NCBI GenBank assembly: GCA_035379945.1
Contig: DAOSWG010000001.1
Span: 1 to 64,000 of the forward strand
Reading direction: 5' to 3'
DNA length: 64,000 bases
Source of the DNA: JAAYZB01 sp035379945
Lineage (GTDB): Bacteria; Bacillota_I; Bacilli_A; Izemoplasmatales; Hujiaoplasmataceae
This document shows positions 9,901 through 19,772 of the stretch, piece after piece. A program made the translations under genes and the position numbers. The notes beneath the pieces are model-generated. The model was given only the letters and a program-made list of their open reading frames with translations. It was not told where the DNA came from and did no database searches. Position 1 is the stretch's first letter, and every line of letters starts with the position of its first letter.

Positions 9901-12900
9901 ACATCATTATTCCCGATCGCAATTACGATGATGATGCGGATATCATATTTACCCGCGGTATTGGCGAACAAGAGACAACCTATATATATGACGGGGAAAT
10001 CGAAAACACCCTGAAAGCGATCCAAACCCTCGGAATCCAAATGGATGATCCTGAGGTCACTTCATCGCTTATCGATTCGCTTGCCCTAGAGGGTTCAGAA
10101 ACCCGTGAACTTGACGACCAAAAACTCGACACTCTGTTCTCGTCGTCTATTATTCAGGCTTCCATGTCGAAGATGATCCTTGATTTTTCGGTTGACGACG
10201 GGGAAACAAGCGCCGTATTGGTCGTGCCTCTTTACAGCCCGGAACTTCTTGACCCGGCAGACCCCGAATCCGATCTTGTCATCAAAACCGTTGCTGGCAC
10301 AGATTACATAAGTTCGCTCGAATTAAGAAATCTCTTCAAAGCATATTACGTTCTCGATATCGAGGACATGAGCGTTGTCGACACCTTGGGTGTAGACAAT
10401 ATTTTCAGCAATCTTGACATCTTGTTGACATCGGCGATCCTCCATGCGACAATCTCCGACCAGATCATCAACATGGAAAGCGACGCCGTCGTCATACCAT
10501 CGATCAATACGGATGACGTAGCTGTCATCTTCACGACCGGATCCGGAGCGGACGAAACGACGTTCATCACCGCTGACGAGATCGAAAAAACCTTTGATGC
10601 CCTGGATGAAATGGGGATCGATTTCAACAACCCCGCTTTCGATGCCACCATCATCAACAATCTGGCGACCGAGATCGAACCCGGTGTCTATTCCGAAACG
10701 TTAGACGATGCCAAACTGGATATCGTGTTTGATTCGGCGATCATCCATGCGTCGATCTCGAAGATGCTTTTCGATCTGACCGAAGATACACCGACCGAAG
10801 AAGCGGTCCTTACCGTGCCTTTCAAGGATTATGCGGGAGTCGACATCAAATTCACAAGCCATGAAGTCAACTATATCACCAAAACCGAATTGAAAGCCTG
10901 CATGAATGCGATGTATGTTCTTGATGTTACAACTAATTTCGATGATGTCGAGTCTATTTCACTTACAACCATCAATGAGAATTTCACTACCATGATCGCT
11001 TCGGCGATTCTTCATGCGACCATATCCCACCAATTCCTGACGCTTGAAACCACCGATATCGAGGTGCCTTATTATAACTATGCCGGAGTCTCGATCCGCA
11101 CTACCTGGACGACGGGCTTGGACACGGACGAATATCTTGACGACGAGGAACTGCGCAAGACTTTCCTGGCCCTGGATATTCTCGGGATAAACGATTTGTC
11201 GAGTCCCGATGTCTCGATCAATCTGACGACTTTCTACGATCAGCCAAACAGAGACATCCTGCTCGCTTCCTGCATCGCCCATCAAGCTGTTTCCAAACAA
11301 CTTGTGGAAATGGGAGAAGACACTCTGGAGATTCCGTATTTCGATGAGGATGGAAATGCCATCAGAATCACAAGAGGCGTCGTATTGGATGGCACCAACA
11401 CCGAATATGTGGCGACATCGGAAATCGACGCCATGTTCGAAGTCATGGAACAACTCGGTATCTTGACTTTGGACGATGTCGATATCACAATCAATATTTC
11501 GGATTACTACGATCCGTCACCCCGAGGCATCTTGCTGGCATCGGCTTCGGTACAATTAGAGATATCCAAACAGATCCTGGAAGTCGAAGACTCGATTCTG
11601 GACGTACCGTTCAAAAACGAAACCGGCGATGATATCAGAAAGATCTTGGGCGATACCTTGGCAGGCACCGACTGCGAATACGTATCGGAAACCGAGATCG
11701 ACGCCTTGTTCGAAGTGCTCGAAGTCTTCGGTGTGACCAGCCTGACTCTGACATCGGAAGACATGACTCTGACGATGAGCGATCTCTATGACGAAACGAC
11801 CCGCGGAATCCTTTTGTCCTCCGCGTCCGTACAACTGAAAATATCGACCGAGATGTTCAATCTCGACAATGTCCAAGATAAACTCACCGTTCCTTCGAAA
11901 GACGTGGACGGAATATCGGTCCAGTTCACAAGGGCGAATCCTGACGACCTCGTCGACGATTTGTTCATAACCCAGGGAGAAATCAACAACTTCATGGAAG
12001 CCTTGGAAATCATGGCCGGGGAAGACGAAACCATCAATGACATCACCGATTTCGGCGGTTCTTTGAAACTTTCCGTGCTTTATGAAGCCGCAAACCGCAC
12101 CGAGATCTTTAAATCGGCCACAATGCATGCGACGATATCCGATCAGTTGTTGCATATCGACTTAACCGGCGAGATAGTAGTGCCGCAAACCGATGTCAAC
12201 TATACCGTCGACAGCGTCAAAAAGGATGTCGACGGCAATATGTACATTGTTGAAGACGAACTTGACCTATTCTTCGAATCGGTGGAAACCTTAGGCATTT
12301 CCAACGATAGTCTGGACATTCTTAATTTCGAATGCGACATCAACCTGGGAACCTATTTCAAGAGTGAAAATCCCGGTACTTACGGCGATAACCAAAACAT
12401 CCTGCTGGCTTCGGCCATCATGCAGGCGACGATAACCAAACAGTTGCTTGATCTTAACGACGATTACCTGTATGTTCCCGATACCGACATCGACGGGATC
12501 CAAATCTTTGAAAATGTCAACGGAACCGATTTCATCTATGTGTTCGAACTCAAATTCATCATTGATGCCGTTGATGTGCTGGATGTCGGCACCTCGATCG
12601 ATTCGATCAACGGTGCTTTCAATCTGGGAAATCTAAGTGCTTCTGAAGATCAGGATACCTTGTTATTATCCGCATCGATGCATGCGACGATATCCAATAA
12701 ACTCTTCGGTATCGACGATAATTACCTGAGAGTACCGGAAAAGAACCAGAACGGAACGTCTCTGGTTATCGCTACGGGGCTACCGATGGAACCGACAACC
12801 GATTTTGTCATCAAGGGCGAGATCAAGGCGTTGATCAATGCTTTGAACATCGTGGGCTTAAACGACCTCAATGACGTCACCACCGAATTCGAACCCTCGG

Positions 12901-13904
12901 ATATCTTCACCAATCCGGAAATCGTCTTCCTGTCCGCCTCCATGCAGGCGATGATCTCGGAAAGAATAATCGCCGAGACCGGTTCGTCGCTCGTCATTCC
13001 TTATTTGTATTACGGAACTATAAACGAGATCGTGATCGATCTGACAGGAGTCGTCACACCGACAACCTATATCGAATATACGGAACTGGTAGCGTTGATG
13101 CATTCGCTCGATCTTTTAGGCCTCAACAGCATTTCGACATCTTGGAATTTCGATTTCTCGCAAATGATGACAGTAGACGATTACGATACCGTTGTCGCTT
13201 CTGAAATCATCCAGGCGACGATATCCGACAACCTGCTTGCCAATGTCAAAGCCGAAACCGATACGCCGATACTGGTGACCGAACTCATCGTTCCGAACTA
13301 TTACAGACAATCGATAAGCGCCATGGTCAATCAGATAACGGAATCGAAAGTCCAGGTTGAACAGGATGAACTCGGAGATTTGCTTACATCGCTCAAGATG
13401 CTCGGATTCACAAGTTTTACCAGTCCGGTGTCCGTCACAACTGTCACCACGATCTTTAGTGATCCGGTGCAAAGTGCAGTCTTCATGACGAGCGGATCTA
13501 TCCATGTCACTCTCGACCACATGTTGAGACAGAATTCTTACATAACCGTACCGGATATGGCGACCTGCGATTACAACGGCGCTCCCACGGTTTACAACAT
13601 GTCCGGCGTAACGACGAAAGAAGAGATCACTTACTTCATTACCGGAATGACTACGATGGGAATTTCCGACTTCACAGACAGCGACATTTCCTTCGACACA
13701 ATCAAGAATCTGTCTCCGGGACAACAAAGCACTGTCCTAGATTCGATGATCATCCGCAACAAGATTACTCCGGATGTCGAAACAGCGTGCTTGGTGGCTT
13801 CGCCGCCTTACATTCTCTACAACACTGATTACATGGAAGACAATCCGACGACGTTCCTGAGAAAAGATCCAATCATCCTTGTCATCGCCTATATTTCGGA
13901 ATAA
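6933..13904 (+). CDS. Giant membrane-anchored repeat protein with CvpA-like N-terminal domain
   Basis: Protein of 2323 residues that I do not recognise as a named family. Residues 1-205 hold four membrane segments (about 20-39, 49-71, 120-160 and 176-204). The basic loops GFIKGFKKSL and the one near 161-175 should face the cytoplasm. Layout and the GFxKGFxKSL motif recall the CvpA family, which is normally only about 160-180 residues long. By the positive-inside rule the remaining 2100 residues would be outside the cell. They consist of about 20 diverged repeats of 87-102 residues, each with a core like SAIxHATISxQ, then a short VP strand, then ExxxLxxALxVLGI. The array is strongly acidic. 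GGAAGGAG eight bases before the ATG supports the start. It has its own terminator and is followed by a shorter paralogue. An adhesin, stalk or surface-layer role is inference. Confidence 0.8.
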   Translation: MPILLALTPPALPDNLDFTLYFNILFFSILGLDILFGFIKGFKKSLYGFIVKLIFVIIFFFTIDLVVNFLWSVEIPAMGQLFGMIDSSFSSAASFAQLTDKAVQLYLGDFLGTYATSDQVLALAYSIGMFALKIVYTLLYFTVIQLIYRIFTGIIRLIFIHPSKEEKKYQSKNRGFGALFGLMSGALNVFLVLVILSGIISVSSSISTFATEALPNLPTNIDMEMPRQQIYEANHSVIPLADGENDSMDDAIAMLQEMIDAYNQNIIVSNADKIKIEEISGETPLDIYLFDKVLSIDYNGESISIRHELAVYANVAETVLNSPFFDSNNISDITGLEIETAFDELAQSNLLTSVIPLALEIAAEKFEVTLPYTLEELNDIPWDEEISDLGTAAALIFDFVNTAGLFDEGTDLETVTFNGDDARDIFEALGDSKLVTMAAFVAVQPLLEAAPENVSMIVTVPTDLDWQTEFYSFGTIVDAVLDTNITYASLTSNNPMEILNSLSSLDFTVLLQSQIISQALVNMFEHAEEIFGEDALSFLDIPSDIIWYDFYDGDTLVHGELYNILYALNALTSATSDVNFENLSISTIAELDLSSIDAIFESTILVASLTKTLREQEFGDFVLTIPNTAFEDNDYENGYLRKEELINMVDAMAEIVNNLTCDPDDTECEDTGFDLGKAFTLSSSSVEIILESDIVWATLGKQVIDNADEFLLIPDTGGSRETIDVEDETVCVISRLEMQNLFDAISVLGIESIDDIDGLDATLVTDIVSDDAKITTLLTSKIVSATVGDLLYDLGEDTLTIPQEVEMTVYEYETGYTIVNSEEIEKLLKAVGVLEIEDIENMDIGPSFLYNLEAPKENPEDTPVIDQDKADRLFDSLIIHATISKVILDLTEPEGDEEPVISVPYFSPDNTTLVPDIRYFNDTDSFEWISVDELEDIISAILVLDIEDFNGLSIESLDLDSITDNIGIILESAVLHASISDQIINLNADDIIIPDRNYDDDADIIFTRGIGEQETTYIYDGEIENTLKAIQTLGIQMDDPEVTSSLIDSLALEGSETRELDDQKLDTLFSSSIIQASMSKMILDFSVDDGETSAVLVVPLYSPELLDPADPESDLVIKTVAGTDYISSLELRNLFKAYYVLDIEDMSVVDTLGVDNIFSNLDILLTSAILHATISDQIINMESDAVVIPSINTDDVAVIFTTGSGADETTFITADEIEKTFDALDEMGIDFNNPAFDATIINNLATEIEPGVYSETLDDAKLDIVFDSAIIHASISKMLFDLTEDTPTEEAVLTVPFKDYAGVDIKFTSHEVNYITKTELKACMNAMYVLDVTTNFDDVESISLTTINENFTTMIASAILHATISHQFLTLETTDIEVPYYNYAGVSIRTTWTTGLDTDEYLDDEELRKTFLALDILGINDLSSPDVSINLTTFYDQPNRDILLASCIAHQAVSKQLVEMGEDTLEIPYFDEDGNAIRITRGVVLDGTNTEYVATSEIDAMFEVMEQLGILTLDDVDITINISDYYDPSPRGILLASASVQLEISKQILEVEDSILDVPFKNETGDDIRKILGDTLAGTDCEYVSETEIDALFEVLEVFGVTSLTLTSEDMTLTMSDLYDETTRGILLSSASVQLKISTEMFNLDNVQDKLTVPSKDVDGISVQFTRANPDDLVDDLFITQGEINNFMEALEIMAGEDETINDITDFGGSLKLSVLYEAANRTEIFKSATMHATISDQLLHIDLTGEIVVPQTDVNYTVDSVKKDVDGNMYIVEDELDLFFESVETLGISNDSLDILNFECDINLGTYFKSENPGTYGDNQNILLASAIMQATITKQLLDLNDDYLYVPDTDIDGIQIFENVNGTDFIYVFELKFIIDAVDVLDVGTSIDSINGAFNLGNLSASEDQDTLLLSASMHATISNKLFGIDDNYLRVPEKNQNGTSLVIATGLPMEPTTDFVIKGEIKALINALNIVGLNDLNDVTTEFEPSDIFTNPEIVFLSASMQAMISERIIAETGSSLVIPYLYYGTINEIVIDLTGVVTPTTYIEYTELVALMHSLDLLGLNSISTSWNFDFSQMMTVDDYDTVVASEIIQATISDNLLANVKAETDTPILVTELIVPNYYRQSISAMVNQITESKVQVEQDELGDLLTSLKMLGFTSFTSPVSVTTVTTIFSDPVQSAVFMTSGSIHVTLDHMLRQNSYITVPDMATCDYNGAPTVYNMSGVTTKEEITYFITGMTTMGISDFTDSDISFDTIKNLSPGQQSTVLDSMIIRNKITPDVETACLVASPPYILYNTDYMEDNPTTFLRKDPIILVIAYISE
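8215..13780 (+). repeat. Array of about 20 protein repeats of 87-102 residues
   Basis: The repeat core (Ser-x-Ile/Met-x-x-Ala-x-Ile-Ser) recurs at about 9558, 9841, 10141, 10430, 10736, 10999, 11262, 11531, 11815, 12115, 12406, 12668, 12935, 13198, 13480 and 13741, with five more diverged copies before 9558. Spacing is 261-306 bases. At DNA level short blocks such as CATGCGACGATATCCGA recur in several units, so expansion has been partly recent. The repeats are encoded in frame without stops. Confidence 0.85.
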
Positions 13905-13920
13905 ATTTCATGATACTTTA

Positions 13921-13951
13921 AACAGGGGGACCAAACTTCCCCCTGTTTTTT
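13921..13951 (+). terminator. Intrinsic terminator after the giant gene
   Basis: A perfect ten-base stem (13921-13930 with 13938-13947) with loop CCAAACT is followed by a run of T. It separates the two giant genes into different transcripts. Confidence 0.9.
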
Positions 13952-13977
13952 ATATATACAAAATAAAGCATTTCACA

Positions 13978-14005
13978 TTGTATTCACATGGAAATACTGT
14001 ATAAT
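13978..14005 (+). promoter_or_regulatory. Promoter of the second giant gene
   Basis: TATAAT at 14000-14005 with TTGTAT at 13978-13983, spacer 16. It lies 52 bases before the start codon and after the terminator of the first gene. Confidence 0.6.
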
Positions 14006-14057
14006 TATATTGAAATACGAAATTATTCCACCGAAATTGGTTAAGGAGGGAATGCCA

Positions 14058-17000
14058 ATGACATTGTCGTATTTTTTACAAACTCCGAATCTCGATTTCG
14101 TCCAGTACATCAACTTGATCTTTTATGTTGTGCTGGGCCTTGCCATCCTGTTCGGTTTTCTCCGGGGAATGAAGAAAAGCTTGTTCAATCTGATTGTCAT
14201 GACGATTTTCTATATCGCCTTCTTTTTGACCGTCGGTCCGGTTTCCAAAGTGCTTTGGACAGCGGAAATGCCCTGGCTCGGACAGTATTTGGAAGGCTTT
14301 GTATCGCTGCCTTCCGGATTCACTTCGTTTGCCAATGATTTTCCTGCCATTCTGACCGATCTCACCAACAACGCCATTGACTTTACGAATGCTAGCCAGG
14401 AGATGCTTGATCTCATCAACGGCCTGGGTCAGTTTGTCATCAAGATCGTTTATACGGTCCTTTATTTCACAGTTATCCTTATTTTGTGGAAATTCATATG
14501 CTGGATCTTGGCGGCGATCTTTGTCCGCACGAGAAAAGGCGAATCTAAAAACCGCGGTTTCGGTGCCTTGTTCGGCGCTGCCAGCGGACTTCTTTCCATA
14601 TTTATCATTTTGGTAACCATGGGCGGTATGATGAGCGTCCTCGGAAGCATCGCGACCGTTATGACGCCAGAAGAACCGGCGGAAGACACCACTCTGGCAT
14701 ATCCTGATCGCCAGTCTCTCTATGAGGCTTCCAGTCCGATCATGGCTTTGGAGGATACGGCTTCGAGTTCACAGTTATCTGACATGGTCGTCATCATCCA
14801 AGAGACCGTTGATGCCTATAACAGCAACATATTTGTCAAGATAGCGGATAAGATCACCACATCGTCGGTATCCAATCCCGAAGAAAAAGTGCCGCTCCAT
14901 CTTGATTTGTTCGACCGGGTCCTTTCATTCGAGTATGAAGGAGAAACCGTTGCTTTCCGTTATGAACTGAGTGTGCTGTCGGATGTGGCAGGAGTATTCC
15001 TGAATTCCGATTTCGCCACCACCAACAATATTGCCGACATCACCGGCGACGAAATCGCCACCGTTTTCGACGATCTCGGCAAATCCAACCTGATCACGAC
15101 GATCATGCCGCTTGCGATCGAAACCGCAGCCGATTACTTCGATGTCGATCTTCCGATTACACGCACCGAACTGTATGATATCGATTTCGCTATAGAATTG
15201 CCGGCGGTCGGCGGCGTGGCAGCTTCGCTATTCGATATTCTGAACGGAGCCGACATGATAACAGGCGAAGGGGATGTCGGAGACATCACGGTGACTCCCC
15301 AGGAAATCCGCGATTTGTTCCAAGATATTTCCGATTCCCAGGTCATCATGCTGGCGATCGAGACTGTTCTTGTCCCGATGCTAGAGGATCCGGAAAGCGA
15401 CATCTCGATGATCGTCTCGATACCTGACGGTATCATATGGGAAGATGAAGTCATCGCTATCGGCAACATCATGGCAGATATCTTCACAGCCGATTTGTCG
15501 TTCGCGGACATCACCGGCGGCGATACAACCGCTTTGCTTAATGCCGCCGCATCCATCGAGGTTGATGACATTCTCGATTCAAAACTAGTCACTTACACCT
15601 TGATCAACATCCTGTCCGGAGACGCCGGGCTGGAGGCTGCCGATTTTCTCGAGATTCCGGACGGAATCGTTTGGATTGATGAGGATGACGACAATCACGG
15701 CGAGCTGGAAAACATTCTTATCGCCCTACATTCTTTGATATCGGCAATGACCGACATCGATTTTGAAAACATCGGTCTTGAGACGATTTATGATCTTACC
15801 GATACCCAGATCGATGATGTTTTCGGTTCATATGTGATAACAGCTACCATTTCCAAGATCATCACCGACATGGATTTCGGCGACAATCCGATTATAATTC
15901 CCAACAACTCCACTGTTATTGACAGTCAGGGATACATCAAGTCAGAAGAGCTTAAGACCATGATAAAATCGGTGCGCCTGATAGTTTCCACTACCGGAGA
16001 AGATACTGAGTTCAGCCTTGAATCGGCGCTTTCGTTATCAGAAACCGACATTGCGACCCTGCTCGATTCCAAAATAATCGCCGCCACCGTAGGTAACCTG
16101 GTGGCCGACATGGAAGTGCCGATGCTGGAAATCCCGGACGAGGTCACCGAAAACATTAGCGCGCTCGATCATTCCACCCAGGTCACCGTCATTTCAAAAA
16201 CGGAACTTCAGTCTTTGCTTAATGCCATGACACTTCTCGACTTGACGGACTTCGATTCGATCAGTTTCACTTCTGGTCTTTTAGATAATTTTGAAAGCGA
16301 AACCGTTCCGGGAACCCTGGACCAGTCGCTCATGGACACTTTCTTTGATTCGAAAATCATTCTGGCGAGCGCCACAAACATGATCCAGGATCTGGATGAC
16401 ACCGATTCGTCAATCCTCGCCATTCCGGTGAAAGACTCAGACGGAAACGACCTTGTCACGACAACCCTTGGCACCGATTATTTCTCGACAACCGAGATGA
16501 AGGCGCTCTTCAACGCCCTGTTCGTACTGAGCCTTGACTCCTTCACGTCGCTAGACATGGAAAACATGACGACGATTTCCGACAATATCGATATTTTCCT
16601 CGAATCCTCGATTCTTCATTCTACGATTTCCAATTTCATTCTCAACAACACGGGAACGGTTCTCGTCGTGCCGGATGATTATTACGGCACCGCCAATCCG
16701 ATCGTGATCTCTTACGGTTCCGATGTCTACATCGATTCGGTCGAACTGTCGCATCTCGTCGCCGCCCTCTCGCTCAACTCGACAGCCTTCGGCAACATTT
16801 CCGATTCCTGGAGTTNNNNNNNNNNNNNNNNNNNNNNNNNNNNNNNNNNNNNNNNNNNNNNNNNNNNNNNNNNNNNNNNNNNNNNNNNNNNNNNNNNNNN
16901 NNNNNNNNNNNNNNNGCCGCCCTCTCGCTCAACTCGACAGCCTTCGGCAACATTTCCGATTCCTGGAGTTTCGATATCGGCAGTTTCCTTGCGATCACCG

Positions 17001-17725
17001 ATCTCGACACTTTAATAGCTTCCGAAATCATGCAGGCGACGATTTCCGCCAATATCCTTCCATATGTCAAAACAATGGCCGAAAGCCCGACAGTTACGGA
17101 TTTCGTAGTTCCTGCGGCCCTGAGGCAGTCGATAACGGTTGATAGCGTCAATGCATACCAGATCGAAGCCAATGAACTCAAGCATTTGCTCAATTCAATG
17201 AAAATGCTCGGCCTTTCAACGTTCGACTCAACCACGGATCCGGATGCGATCATGACAATCTTCAATGATCCGGCTCTGGCTAATGAATTCATGCTGAGCG
17301 GATCGATGCACATCACGCTCGACAACATGATCAAATCCAATTCGAGCGTGTCGTCAAGCATTCCCGACAAGGCATATAGGACATCAGATATCTACGGCTT
17401 GTCCGACATCATTCTGAAAACCGAGATAATCGCCTTCATCAACGCCGCTTCCACCCTGGCGGAAGCCTCCGGTTCCGGCGACTTCACGAATATCACCTTC
17501 AACTTCAGCGTGATGTTGACTCTCAATCAGACTCAGCGTCAGACCATCGTCACATCGATGATCGTCAGAAATGTTCTGACTCCCGATGCAGTCACTGCCG
17601 CTAACTTGGCTATTCCGGCCCTGGATCCGCCAATCAGCGCTTCCGATTATGAAGACGGCGACATAGGCACATTCCTCACATACGACGGCATCGTCAGGAT
17701 CATGAACCATCTGCTCGGAGAATAA
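14058..17725 (+). CDS. Second large membrane-anchored repeat protein, paralogue of the preceding gene (split by an assembly gap)
   Basis: Shorter paralogue of the 2323-residue protein. AAGGAGGG at 14043-14050 selects the ATG at 14058. The N-terminus has the same four-helix CvpA-like layout, with GFLRGMKKSL and a basic loop before SKNRGFGALFG, and both N- and C-terminal parts align with the larger protein. About eight repeats are present. The reading frame appears broken at a run of 100 N (16816-16915). However, the 55 bases before the gap are repeated exactly after it, and removing one copy plus the N run restores one continuous frame of about 1170 residues. I therefore call it intact. It ends at a terminator. 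Function unknown; a surface role as for its neighbour is inferred. Confidence 0.8.
15300..17640 (+). repeat. Array of about eight repeats homologous to those of the first giant protein
   Basis: Cores of the same form as in the upstream gene can be read here, for example SYVITATISK, SKIIAATVGN, SSILHSTISN and SEIMQATISA, each followed by a short I/V-P strand. The last two repeats and the C-terminal cap match the last two of the larger protein, so the difference in size comes from the middle of the array. Confidence 0.8.
16816..16915. other. Assembly gap of 100 N flanked by an exact 55-base duplication
   Basis: Bases 16761-16815 and 16916-16970 are identical. Offset between the copies is 155 bases, which is exactly the frame change between the two halves of the gene. 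This is the mark of two contigs with overlapping ends joined by a fixed-length gap. The true sequence most likely has one copy and no gap. Confidence 0.9.
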
Positions 17726-17744
17726 AAAATCAATAAAGTTTTAT

Positions 17745-17771
17745 AGGCGGGGAAACCCGCCTTTTTCTTTT
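17745..17771 (+). terminator. Intrinsic terminator after the second giant gene
   Basis: AGGCGGG-GAAA-CCCGCCT stem-loop (17745-17762) followed by TTTTCTTTTC. Confidence 0.9.
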
Positions 17772-17847
17772 CCTGGAACATTACTCTTTATTTTTACGTG
17801 ATTTTCCGTTATAATGATGGCACACTGCATAAAACGAGGACGAGGAA

Positions 17848-19551
17848 ATGATAAGAAAAATATCGGCGCTTTTGATCGCATCCATACTCTCTTTCGGCTT
17901 GGCCGCCTGTGTCTTTCCCTTTACCACCATATCGTCGGATTCCTTAACGACAATTGAAACGGAAGAATCGTCGACTACGTATACCGACACACAGACTTCA
18001 GCCGTAACCACAGATTCGACGACGGGAGCGATTACTTCCACCACAGAATCGACTACCACTGCTACGACCGTGACGACAACCACGTCGCAACCGAGCGAAC
18101 CGGTGACGATCGAACTGTATAGCGTCAACGATTTCCACGGCGGTGCATATACCGAGATCGGGACAATTTCCGAAATCGGGCAATATGTGATATCCAGACG
18201 CGCGGAAAATCCGAATACAATCTTACTGGCGACCGGAGATATATTCCAGGGAAGCGCTCTTTCCAACTACTATCACGGACGTCCCTTGGTCGATATTCTC
18301 AATGTGGCCGGATGCGTGTCTTTTACCCTAGGGAACCATGAATTCGATTGGGGAATCGAAGCGATCGGTGAATACAGCGACGAAAATCCGGAAAACGGAG
18401 AAGCCTTGTATACGGTGCTCGCCGCCAATATCGTTTACCAGTCGACCGGAGATATGCTTCCTTGGACCCGACCTTACGAAATAGTCGAGACAAGCGGTGT
18501 CAGAATCGGCATCATCGGCGTCATCGGCGATGTCATCGATTCGATTGCCGTTTCCAGAGTCACCGGCATCGAATTTCTGGATGCCGCCGACACCGTATAC
18601 GAATACGCGGAAATCCTGAGAGAAGAAGAAAACTGCGATATCGTGGTCGTTTCCATTCATGGATACGACTCGTACACAAACTATGAAATCGCCGGTTTTT
18701 CCGGCAGCCACCGGGTTGATGCCATTTTCAACGGCCACACCCATTGGGATCAAGCCAACCTGATCAGCCGCTCAGGTGTCAGTCTTCCCTATGCTCAGGC
18801 AAGCAACGGGGAATACTCGGTATTGGCGCAAATCGTTCTGACCTACGATCCCAACACGGGAAGTGTCACAAATGCCGTGGCCAACACTTTGGCTTTGGAT
18901 GATCTCGGAGGAACCAACCAGGAAATCAACCAGATCCTGAACGATTATTCCACCAGGACCGATTATGTCGTTTTTGTCAGTGAAATCCTGGCCGATAGCG
19001 ATTCCGACTATACCAGGTATAATCTCGCTCCTTGGGGAGCATCCGTTTTGAGAGATTATGTATCGACAGATGTCGGTGTCTTAAACGCCGGCGGGTTCAG
19101 GGTTGACATGGAATACGGTAATGTCACGATGGGCGATCTGATTACCATCTATCCGTTCGATAATTATATCAAAACATGTTATCTCACCGGCAGTCAGTTG
19201 ATTGGTCTTTACGAGGATTCATTAAGCCCCAATATCGATTTGGTCTTCGACGACAAAGTGACCTATTCCGGCGGAACGCTGTATGTGGACGGGATAGCCG
19301 TCCAGGCCTCTGATCTTTATCTGGTCGGCGCCGTCGATTATGTTTTTGACAAAAGCGCCTATGTGTTTCTCGACGGAAGCCAAATAACCACGACATCATA
19401 TCTGATGCGCGATCTCCTGGCAACCGATTTGAGAAACCACCCGTATTCCGGCGGATTCAACCCTTCGGACGGCACCGCCATGACTCTCGGGTCGATTTGT
19501 TATGATTTTCGCAATTTTTATCTTTCCAAAGAAGAAACGTTTGTGATATAA
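17848..19551 (+). CDS. 5'-nucleotidase / 2',3'-cyclic phosphodiesterase family lipoprotein
   Basis: Surface lipoprotein of 567 residues of the UshA/YfkN metallophosphatase family, which removes phosphate from nucleotides outside the cell so that nucleosides can be taken up. Residues 1-21 are a lipoprotein signal (LAAC, Cys21). Residues about 30-85 are a Thr/Ser-rich linker. The calcineurin-like domain has NDFHGG (Asp95, His97), ATGD (Asp131), LGNHEFDWG (Asn163, His164) and NGHTHWD. The C-terminal 5'-nucleotidase substrate domain shows NAGGFRVD and the YPFDN motif. A GAGGACGAGGA ribosome site precedes the ATG, and TATAAT at 17810-17815 is a likely -10 box. The pyrimidine nucleoside phosphorylase at 24533 would use its products. 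Exact specificity is not determined. Confidence 0.93.
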   Translation: MIRKISALLIASILSFGLAACVFPFTTISSDSLTTIETEESSTTYTDTQTSAVTTDSTTGAITSTTESTTTATTVTTTTSQPSEPVTIELYSVNDFHGGAYTEIGTISEIGQYVISRRAENPNTILLATGDIFQGSALSNYYHGRPLVDILNVAGCVSFTLGNHEFDWGIEAIGEYSDENPENGEALYTVLAANIVYQSTGDMLPWTRPYEIVETSGVRIGIIGVIGDVIDSIAVSRVTGIEFLDAADTVYEYAEILREEENCDIVVVSIHGYDSYTNYEIAGFSGSHRVDAIFNGHTHWDQANLISRSGVSLPYAQASNGEYSVLAQIVLTYDPNTGSVTNAVANTLALDDLGGTNQEINQILNDYSTRTDYVVFVSEILADSDSDYTRYNLAPWGASVLRDYVSTDVGVLNAGGFRVDMEYGNVTMGDLITIYPFDNYIKTCYLTGSQLIGLYEDSLSPNIDLVFDDKVTYSGGTLYVDGIAVQASDLYLVGAVDYVFDKSAYVFLDGSQITTTSYLMRDLLATDLRNHPYSGGFNPSDGTAMTLGSICYDFRNFYLSKEETFVI

Positions 19552-19594
19552 TCTTATATGGCTGCGGAAAACAATCCCAAATTTCCGCACTAAC

Positions 19595-19670
19595 GGGACT
19601 GTAGCTCAGCTGGGAGAGCACCACAATGGCATTGTGGGGGTCGAGGGTTCGAGCCCCTTCAGTTCCACCA
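19595..19670 (+). tRNA. tRNA-Ala (anticodon GGC)
   Basis: A complete cloverleaf of 76 bases with encoded CCA. The anticodon stem CCACA/TGTGG encloses loop ATGGCAT, so the anticodon is GGC. The acceptor stem contains the G3-U70 pair that marks alanine tRNAs. Confidence 0.97.
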
Positions 19671-19772
19671 GTCGAAATTACATCCGCCCGGCGGGCGGAT
19701 TTTCTTTTCCCGCCAGGTGCGCCTTGTCATAATCCGTAACAAGATTTCATCGCCAGTAGGAGTGTGATCGAA

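Noticed and set aside
16723..17142. Frames running through the N run with PPSRSTRQPSATFPIPG
   Set aside because: They are out-of-frame readings of the duplicated 55-base contig ends and are removed when the gap is collapsed.
8215..17640. CRISPR or tandem DNA satellite
   Set aside because: The repeats are diverged, in frame and coding; there are no short identical repeats with unique spacers.
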